From the NCBI RefSeq assembly GCF_012489685.1, contig NC_080045.1, positions 64,440,722-64,504,721 on the forward strand: a stretch of DNA of 64,000 bases, read 5' to 3'. Position numbers and translations under genes: made by a program. The notes beneath the pieces were generated by a model. That model did no database searches. It saw only the letters and a list, made by a program, of their open reading frames with translations, and was not told the origin of the DNA. The number at the start of each line of letters is the position of its first letter. Position 1 is the first letter of the stretch. This DNA is from Lotus japonicus (lineage: Eukaryota > Streptophyta > Magnoliopsida > Fabales > Fabaceae). Below, piece by piece: positions 57,091 to 64,000 of the stretch.

Positions 57091-59747
57091 GCACTTTGTT
57101 TGTCCTCAAACAAAAGGTAAAGACTTTAATCAAACAAGCATGACTAAAACTTTTTCAAAGCTCAATTTGCAAGATCTCACAAAGATTGAATCAATGATCC
57201 AAAAGAGAAACATGATGCCCACAAGAGAATGCATAACATTAATACAACTACTTATTCAACCTGGAACTCAATAGACATACAATCAATTACTCTTGATCAG
57301 GGAATCACTCAATCAAGCCAAGATATAGCATGTAAATCAGGCAAGGTCTGTGTTTCACTCATATGGATCACTGAATCACAGAAGTCAAGATTGTTACCTG
57401 TCTCTTCAATCATCAAAGTCACATGTGCAATCAAGGATCACTAAGGACTTTTAAAGGTTGTAACGAGGCTAGGCTTCAAAGAGTTTGGTTTTTCAAGATA
57501 TGCAAAGAAACTCAACAAGGAAAGAGAGCAATCACACTTCACTTCACTCCTCTCAACTTGCTTTAAACCAACTCTCATTCACCATTTTCAATTCAACTCA
57601 ACCCTTTGTTTTTAATCAATCTCTTCTTTATTCTCTTTTTGTTCTTTTTTCTTTCTTTCTCTTTTTGCATTTTTTTTTTCTTTGGAAGCATGCACATATT
57701 TGACAATATTTACAAAGAGATTGGATTCAAATCACATAAAAACTTTAGCACAAAAGCCTTCTCCCCCCAACTTGCAAACAACCCACACTAAGAATGCTCT
57801 CTTTGCTTATTAAGCTTAGGAAAGTCATTGTTTTTCTTTTAGGCTTAAGGGTCATAATCATGAACAACACACAAATCTTCAAATTTCAGGCTCAAAGGGG
57901 TAACAAATGGATTTTAATTGGCATAGGTAGGCTATTTGGCTAAGTAGCTATATATACAGAACAAAACATGCCTTGATCCTTTCCTAGAAATTCCATGCAA
58001 CCAATGTTTGTAAGAGACTCAAACAAAGTTAATCATATAATTCAGTGATGTTCTCTCAACTCACAGTGTATAGGAACACTCCCTCACAGGCTAAAAAGTT
58101 TCAAATAACCCTGATTTTCAAGTAATTTTCATGTTATGCTTCAAGAATTCCAAGTAAATCATGCAAGTATTGAAACAGTCAGAGAATCATGGAAATCCGA
58201 GACACAAGTGCTATATATAAAACTATACTATTAAAAAGACACTAAAAACAAAGTGAAAAGGACTCCCTCATGATGTGAATGCTTTGAACCCAAGCTCTCT
58301 ACTTATATCCTTGATCTCTCTCTCCCTCCATGAGAATTGGACTGTCCTCAGGCCAAATTGTATGATTCTTTTGTTAATCTGCCTTACAGTCACTGGAAAA
58401 ACATATTAGAGTTCAAGGGATAAATGAGAAAATAAAAGAATTGAAACAATTCCAACCCTAGTCCATATGAAAATAGACTTAAAGAGCTTACCAGAGAGTG
58501 GTCATTTGCTCAAATTCGATAAGAAATGAAGAAGAGTGGATTGCTGATAAGGGGTGGCGTTGAGCAGCCTCTGAAGACCGCTGAGCGGTCCGCATCAGAG
58601 TTGCAGACCGCTGGGCGCTATCAGATGGGTGCCCGGCGCCCTGTGCAGTGTAAAAGCTCAAGAAAACTAAAAAACCACAACTGGATTGGTCTAATTTTGA
58701 GTTTTACACTTCCCGGTCACGCCAATTGATTTACACACATTCATATATCATTACAAACATGTTCATGCCTTAAAATTCAAAAATCAAGCACAGTTTATCA
58801 AAGATTCACAATGCAAGGCTTCAAAGACAAGTTTTTATGCTTTTTTTGAAACTCAATAGGCCATATTTTTATGTATTCACTTCTAGCACATTCCGCTTGG
58901 TCCAAACACATTCAAATACCCTATGGAACTTGTACATACCTAAAAATTAGCAATTGAAGCACATTTAGCACAAAAGTCATTCTAGATTCCATTAAGAGTC
59001 AAATTTCATGATTTCAAAACTCAACAACTTATCTTTTTCATTTCTCAAATTCCTTGCATTCTAGGCCTCATAATCACTCATTCATGCCATTTAAAACTTG
59101 TGGAGAGCCTTAGAGCACACAATTGAAGCTTATCTTCTCATGACACTCTATAATCCATAAAAGAGCAAATTGACCTTCATTTTTGAAATTTCATCACATC
59201 ATCAAAGGGTTCACTACAAAACTATTCTTAAACTTGAGAAACAACATTGATTCATACATGAGATGGTTCATAAGCATTTGGAAGCACGTTTTTACAGTTT
59301 ATGCAGAAAATGGCTAGGAGAGACTAGTTTTTCATCCGAAACTCACAACCACAAACCCAAAATTTTGAAAAACACTCAAGTCATACACACCAACCATCCA
59401 TATGCATACTAAATCAAAGTTTGGACTTGTTACAAGTCTCAATTGCAGATTTTGAAAAGAAATTTCACATGATCCAAATTTCAATCAGTTTTCATGCATT
59501 TTCACAAGTCAATCCCTCAAATTCCAAATTCATCACTTTCATTGCTTCCAAAACCTTTAAACACACTCAATATATCTATCAAAACTTGTGAAGCACCTTA
59601 AAGCACAAATTTAATCTAAGCTTCACAAAATCACTACCCTAGTTCTAAAAATACATGAAAACACATAAATATAACAAAAGCAATAAAAACACTGGGTTGC
59701 CTCCCAGGAAGCGCTCGTTTAACGTCATTAGCTTGACGCAAACACAA
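57091..59747 (-). other. Non-coding internal region of the Athila-type element
   Basis: 2.6 kb without gag-pol homology. It includes another cluster of GCGCTGGGCGC/CCGCTGAGCGG-like words (58550-58650). At 59695-59730 is a conserved block (on the minus strand GACGTTAAACGAGCGCTTCC then GGGAGGCAACCC). I recall that block from Athila-group elements between pol and the 3' end, which suggests pol was deleted just there. Confidence 0.6.
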
Positions 59748-60395
59748 TCATGGTGACCACAAACAAGGGTTATAATATAACCCCTTCCTCTTCTTAGGCC
59801 GTTTGACTTGGATTTCATCTAATTTCCTATAAAAAGCTTTCCAAGCCAGCAAAAGTTCTTTATTTTTCTTCATTTTCTCAACCCAAACCAATTCACATAC
59901 ACTCAACTCACATGCCAAGATATTTACATGCATATGAATGAATGCGAATTTACAATTCTTTGAAGAATCGGATTCAGCCAGCTCATCAAACCTATCACCA
60001 AATACAACGTCTATATGCTCAACATTAAGAATTTCATCATTGTGTTGGTGATGTGATATACTATCAAATTCTTCAAAGCTTACCTCATCCTCTTCACGTT
60101 TTACCTTTGGAGAGCTTGAAGGAATCGGTAAGTGGTGAAGGGTTGGATCTGTTTCTTCTTTTTTTGGTTTTTCTTCTTCTTCGTCACTTTCTTTCACTTG
60201 TGCTTCAACCATTGCTCTTCCATGTTCATATACCATATTAGCTAGACTTCCCAATTGATTCTCCAAGTTCTTGATGGAAGTCTCAGTATTCCTTTGATGA
60301 ATCATGGTCAATTGCATGAATTGCACCCATGTATCCTCAAGCTTAGAAATCATATCCTCTTCAGGAGCATAGTATGTCTGAGATGATTGAAACAT
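59748..60395 (-). CDS. Gag-like remnant of the Athila-type element
   Basis: A 215-residue open frame starts about 170 nt after the primer-binding site. An early helix includes SIKNLENQLGSLANMV, resembling the NLENQxGQLA stretch near the C-terminal part of Athila-group Gag. A strongly acidic/lysine segment (ESDEEEEKPKKEETD) and a basic tail (KRPKKRKG) follow. The main capsid domain and the zinc knuckle are absent, so it is a fragment or a reduced accessory frame. Whether it is translated is unknown. Confidence 0.6.
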   Translation of the reverse strand: MFQSSQTYYAPEEDMISKLEDTWVQFMQLTMIHQRNTETSIKNLENQLGSLANMVYEHGRAMVEAQVKESDEEEEKPKKEETDPTLHHLPIPSSSPKVKREEDEVSFEEFDSISHHQHNDEILNVEHIDVVFGDRFDELAESDSSKNCKFAFIHMHVNILACELSVCELVWVEKMKKNKELLLAWKAFYRKLDEIQVKRPKKRKGLYYNPCLWSP

Positions 60396-60567
60396 TTTAA
60401 GAAGGTAGTGATTCAGAAGCTTCTCGTTGTTTCTCGTCTTGAACTAGCTAACTAACACAAGAGATTAGTAACAACAAGGAAAAACAAACTGAAAACAAGA
60501 ACTATACATTATATTCACAATCATTCGAGAATGAAAACTATTGCAATGCAATTAGTATTGGCACACC

Positions 60568-60585
60568 TCCCCGGCAACGGCGCCA
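60568..60585 (-). other. Primer-binding site for tRNA-Asp
   Basis: The plus strand reads TCCCCGGCAACGGCGCCA, an 18-base match to the 3' end of plant tRNA-Asp(GUC) including CCA, as I remember that tRNA. It lies three bases from the 5' LTR (60589). This fixes the element's orientation as minus and fits the Athila lineage. Confidence 0.85.
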
Positions 60586-60588
60586 ATT

Positions 60589-61837
60589 TGTTGAAAGATT
60601 TTTTACCACTCTACGTTTGAATCTCTCAAGATTCAATTGTAGTATAGTAAAGGGTTTTGTCGTATCCACAGAGAGGTGTAATACTTATGTCGTACAATAG
60701 TTGACAAACTTAAATGATGGATTCTTAAGAGATTGATTGGTTATACATGAGACTAAATGAAAAGCAAATAAACTAACAGAGAAACAACAGGTATGAGGAA
60801 TTGTTGGGATGAGATTTCATTGAATGACCTCTGTGCCTTCTTGTGATTCAAATACAACCAAGTCTATGCTTATGACTCATCTACACCAGTTCAACCCTAC
60901 ATCATCGATGTCTCGCATGAGTGGATAACAATAACTCTCTAATCCTAAACATTGATGTCTCACGTGATTAAGAAAGATAGTTATCATGAAGCTTAGGTGT
61001 TTAAGTGACTAACAAACATAACTCTATGTCTAGCAATTAGGATTATTAGGTGAATAACTCTAGTTCGGACTCTAAGCGATATAGCTCTCGCTCTCACGCC
61101 GAATCAAGCATATATGTTCTAAGTGCGCAAACTAAAACATAACATGAAGATCAAGAGAGAATCACTAACTCATAAACAAAGAACATGATTTATATCAAGG
61201 AGAATCAAATAGAAAACATAAGTATCAATCAATTACATCAAACCCCAACAAAAGAGAGATTAGCTATCCATTTTCATGGATAACTTTACAAATAGAGAAG
61301 AAGAATGAGAAGAACCGAAACCGTCGTGATGTCTCGCCGCCGAATCCGATGTCCAAGCCTCTTCTCTAGCCTCCTAAGCCTCTCTCCATGTTTCTCTTGT
61401 GTTTCCCTTCTGTTTGGGTTCTGTTCTGATCCTCCAAAATCGAGTTCCCCTGGTTGAAACTGAAGAAAAATCCTTTTATAATGATTTCTGCATCTGTGCA
61501 GAGTGCTGGGCGCCCCTTTATGGGCGCTGGGCGCCCAGTTACTTCAAGGTTGGGTTTCTGGAACCGCCATAGGCGCTGGGCGGCCACTGACAAGCGCTGG
61601 GCACCTTGATGATCCAAAAATTCTTCAAGTCTCATGAAAATATACATTTTTCCTTGAGAACTTAGACCCTACATCAAAATTTGAGAATATAATCAATCAT
61701 AAAACACATTTGAGCTTAATTCTCAATCAAATAACAAATTCCAATCAAGATGAGGAGAACTAATAAGGATTTCTCATGAATCACTTAAGATAAGTGCCTA
61801 AAATGAATTCAAATATACGTAAAAATGGCACTTATCA
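60589..61837 (-). repeat. 5' LTR of the Athila-type element
   Basis: 1249 bp, the transcriptional promoter copy, with the TATA-like box on the minus strand at 61473-61482. By eye it differs from the other LTR by six substitutions (for example CGTAC/CGTTC, GTGCC/GTGGC, CACGTG/CACATG). Confidence 0.93.
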
Positions 61838-61842
61838 GCTAT

Positions 61843-62383
61843 CCATTTGGACCTCGCCTTCTGACATAACAATGATTCATGAAGACGAAGAATCGCCCAA
61901 AAATCATTAAACAACGCCTTTCGCAAGTCTACTTCAGCTTGGTCAAGGCCCACCTCCTCCTCCTTTAAGTCCAGGTTATTAATTTGAGTAACAACCACCT
62001 CCCTCCTGCTTCTCAGATCACCGAATACCTCCCTATTCCACTCTTTTAGTACGCTTCTTAGGCCCTTCAGCTTCTCCTTCACCATAAACGCACCCCACCC
62101 TTTCACCTTCATATCCTTCCACGAATTCTCCACAAGTGCTGGTAGTCGGTGGTCCCCCAACCAACAATTGAGAACTCGAAAGGGCTTGGGTCCCCAATCT
62201 TGGAAGGTTTGCCTCAGGAGCACCGGACAATGATCAGACACGTCACGGTTCAGCACAAGTTGGGAACAATTTGGCCAGAAGGTACCCCACTCATTGGACA
62301 CCAAGACCCTATCAAGTCTGCTTTGAGCCTGGTTATTCGGTCTATGCCAAGTGAATTTTCTACCTGCTAAAGGAATGTCTAAT
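61843..62383 (-). pseudogene. LINE endonuclease C-terminal part, split by the LTR element
   Basis: On the minus strand this holds the end of the apurinic endonuclease domain: DIPLAGRKFTWHRP, SRLDRVLVSNEW and the SDHCPVLL block with the catalytic His. The linker towards the reverse transcriptase follows (FGDLRSRREVVVTQI). It joins to the RT half at 55826 when the LTR element is ignored. Upstream of about 62383 the LINE stops, so the copy is 5'-truncated and lacks ORF1 and most of the endonuclease. Confidence 0.88.
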
Positions 62384-63387
62384 ACATTTTTTTTTCTTGA
62401 AACTCAACCCTAAAGATGAACAAACATTTCTAAATTCATGTAGCTACCCATTTAGCCCATATCCTCTAGTCAGCCCTTTCGGTCCAAAAGGAATGAATAA
62501 AGCCCAAATGGTTGAATGATTTTATCTAGTGGGCTTTTTTTATGTTTAATGAAATGGAAACTTTGACAAAAAAAAAAGTATGTCTAGAATATTTCTTGAT
62601 TGAGGACCACTAGGTTAGCATCCATTGATTGTAAGAGTGGAATAAAGGTGTCATGCAAACCCTAAATTATCTATCAGAAAATTGAGCTCACTCCTCAATT
62701 TCTTGTTCTTTTCTTTTATTGAATTTATATGGTACAAGTTATTGGTAATGTAGGTTTGAGACTATCATATTGGTGCTTTCATTTTCACTCATGGCTCAAG
62801 TTAATGTTTTTGTTTCTGATGAGCATCTGACGCGATCGATGTTAAGCTTGTTGCCCTAACTCAGCGCCAAGATGACTTTTAGTCTCACATTGATTTTCAT
62901 CACTTTACTGTCACCTTGGTGCTCATCGGCCTTATGGATAGGATGTAACAACTTTCCATTCAACAAAACTCTCATTCCTCCTCATCCTTCGCTTGGATAT
63001 TCCTCATCTTCTTCCCTTTTCACCCCATGTTTTTTCTAATACCCAAAACCTTAACCCAAACACTCATTCCACCTTCAAACCACCCAAAGCTGCAGCTACC
63101 CACGTTTGATGGAATTGATCATGAGTTTTTATGCAAGCATGACTAGGTTTTCCAATAAAACTAAGAGTTTTTCCATGGAATCTCGAGATTTTTCTATAGA
63201 ATGTCTTATAATTAAGAGCGGCGACAAGAAGTAAATTATAAAACAAATTTGGTGGCATATCATTTATTGCTTTAATTAACAACTCTTTTTCGTACCAAAA
63301 AAATATAACAACTCAACTACTCAAGCACAATGACCCAACAGCACGTAAACTCATAGGAATCCTCTTGTCTGTTGGGAAGTGGAAGCC
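62384..63387. other. Esterase upstream region with a decayed gag fragment
   Basis: No host gene is seen. Part of it (about 62790-63150) is a broken Ty3/gypsy-like gag remnant. The 200 bp before 63388 should contain the esterase promoter and leader; no clear TATA box was assigned. Confidence 0.5.
62790..63150 (+). pseudogene. Ty3/gypsy-like gag remnant
   Basis: Translation in pieces gives a Gag-like N-terminal stretch (DVKLVALTQRQDDF) and the conserved PKLQLPTFDGIDH phrase seen near the start of gypsy Gag capsid domains. Stops and frame changes interrupt it. No LTR or pol was found nearby. Confidence 0.45.
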
Positions 63388-63966
63388 ATGGAAACAGCCA
63401 CACATGCAGATCCAAACGAGCATCCACCCAAAACCAAACGACAGATCTTCATTCTCTCCGGCCAAAGCAACATGGCCGGACGAGGCGGCGTGATTAAGAA
63501 CCCCCACCACCACCCAAACAAGCGCTGGGACGGCGTCGTTCCACCGGAGTGCCACCCTGACCCTTCCATCCTCCGCCTCAGCGCCGCCCTCCGATGGGAG
63601 CCAGCTCACGAGCCTCTCCACACCGACATCGACACTAAGAAAGTCTGCGGCGTGGGTCCCGGCATGTGCTTCGCCAACGCGGTGCGGCGGCGCGTGGGCG
63701 GCGAGTTCGGCCTTGTCCCGTGTGCCGTGGGTGGCACCCCCATGAAGGAGTGGGCGCGTGGGGAGGAGTTGTATGAAAACATGGTGAAGAGAGCCAAATT
63801 CAGCGTGACCGGCGACCACGGTGGCGAGATCAAAGCATTGCTGTGGTTCCAGGGAGAGAGTGACACTTCCAGTGAGCATGATGCAGAGGCTTACAAGGTC
63901 AACATGGAAACGCTCATCCACAATGTTCGTCAAGACCTCAATCTTCCATCTCTTCCCATCATTCAG
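63388..63966 (+). CDS. SASA-domain carbohydrate esterase, first exon (partial)
   Basis: The first 193 residues of a plant CE6/SASA-domain hydrolase (At4g34215 type) end at a GT donor after ATTCAG; the rest lies beyond the window. Visible SGNH-like blocks are IFILSGQSNMAGRGG (nucleophile Ser27), VGPGMCFANAV, LVPCAVGGTPMKEW (oxyanion region) and ALLWFQGESDT. The catalytic Asp/His block should be in the next exon. The family removes acetyl groups from carbohydrates; the plant substrate is not established. No signal peptide is evident, so a cytosolic enzyme is likely. The exon is GC-rich (roughly 57%), unlike its surroundings. The long open frames on the opposite strand here are shadows. Confidence 0.92.
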
Positions 63967-64000
63967 GTTTGGAAAATTACTTTTTTTTTTTCCAATTTTG

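Larger units (their letters stand above)
55827..61837 (-). mobile_element. Non-autonomous Athila-type LTR retrotransposon
   Basis: A 6011-bp element has two 1249-bp LTRs (TG...CA) flanked by the exact 5-bp duplication GCTAT (55822-55826 and 61838-61842). A tRNA-Asp primer-binding site sits by the right LTR and a polypurine tract by the left one, so transcription runs right to left. The internal region is only 3.5 kb. It holds a gag-like fragment but no protease, reverse transcriptase, RNase H or integrase, so mobilisation would need an autonomous relative. The LTRs differ at six positions by my count (about 0.5%), a young insertion. It interrupts the LINE. Confidence 0.93.

Noticed and set aside
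60568..60585. Possible tRNA-Asp gene end
   Set aside because: Only the last 18 bases including CCA are present, beside an LTR. Nuclear tRNA genes do not encode CCA in plants, so this is a primer-binding site.
63313..63933. Minus-strand open frames of 206, 86 and 72 codons at the right end
   Set aside because: They overlap the GC-rich esterase exon in antisense. The plus-strand frame has the SASA-domain blocks and a proper splice donor, and the antisense products match nothing.

Overview
This is plant nuclear DNA from a eudicot, most likely a legume. It has AT-rich intergenic DNA, genes split by short GT-AG introns, plant-only families (chloroplast TIC21, lignin-type CAD, RTNLB, LRR receptor-like kinase) and many nested plant transposons. 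The legume call rests on the CAD protein resembling remembered legume CADs and is moderate. I saw no tRNA or rRNA gene, CRISPR array or bacterial operon.

Eight host genes can be supported. From left to right they are: a secreted-peptide precursor with nine SGPS-type peptide repeats (minus, 7.75-8.48 kb); a five-exon cinnamyl alcohol dehydrogenase (plus, 22.5-24.0 kb); a ten-exon UNC-50 family gene (minus, 30.5-35.1 kb); a PRKRIP1-like gene (plus, 36.8-38.6 kb); a five-exon reticulon (plus, 39.5-40.7 kb); TIC21 (minus, 42.8-45.1 kb); an LRR receptor-like pseudokinase (plus, 49.5-51.9 kb); and the first exon of an SGNH/SASA carbohydrate esterase (plus, 63.4 kb to the window edge). I rebuilt the exon structures by hand. 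All complete models close in frame with canonical splice sites.

The gene order matches two Arabidopsis segments as I remember them: UNC-50, PRKRIP1, RTNLB, TIC21, LRR-RLK on chromosome 2 (about At2g15240-At2g15300), and carbohydrate esterase, LRR-RLK, CAD on chromosome 4 (about At4g34215-At4g34230). The window looks like the less fractionated version of a block that Arabidopsis duplicated and then partly lost on each copy.

Most of the rest is transposon. Elements with diagnostic ends are: a 5.1-kb non-autonomous Helitron (15451-20550); a three-level nest of terminal-inverted-repeat elements at 25.4-28.3 kb (MULE containing hAT containing MULE, each with target-site duplications); a hAT-type MITE (14465-14897); two small MITEs (4942-5138 and 24725-24906); a copia-type LTR about 235 bp upstream of the CAD start codon; and a 6.0-kb non-autonomous Athila-type LTR element (55827-61837) that split an already decaying LINE (52834-62383). 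The nested LINE/LTR block sits between the LRR-RLK and the esterase.

The most unusual gene is the nine-repeat peptide precursor. The most informative regulatory feature is the CAD promoter, where an LTR boundary leaves only about 130 bp of non-LTR DNA upstream of the TATA box, and that stretch keeps a lignin-type AC element.
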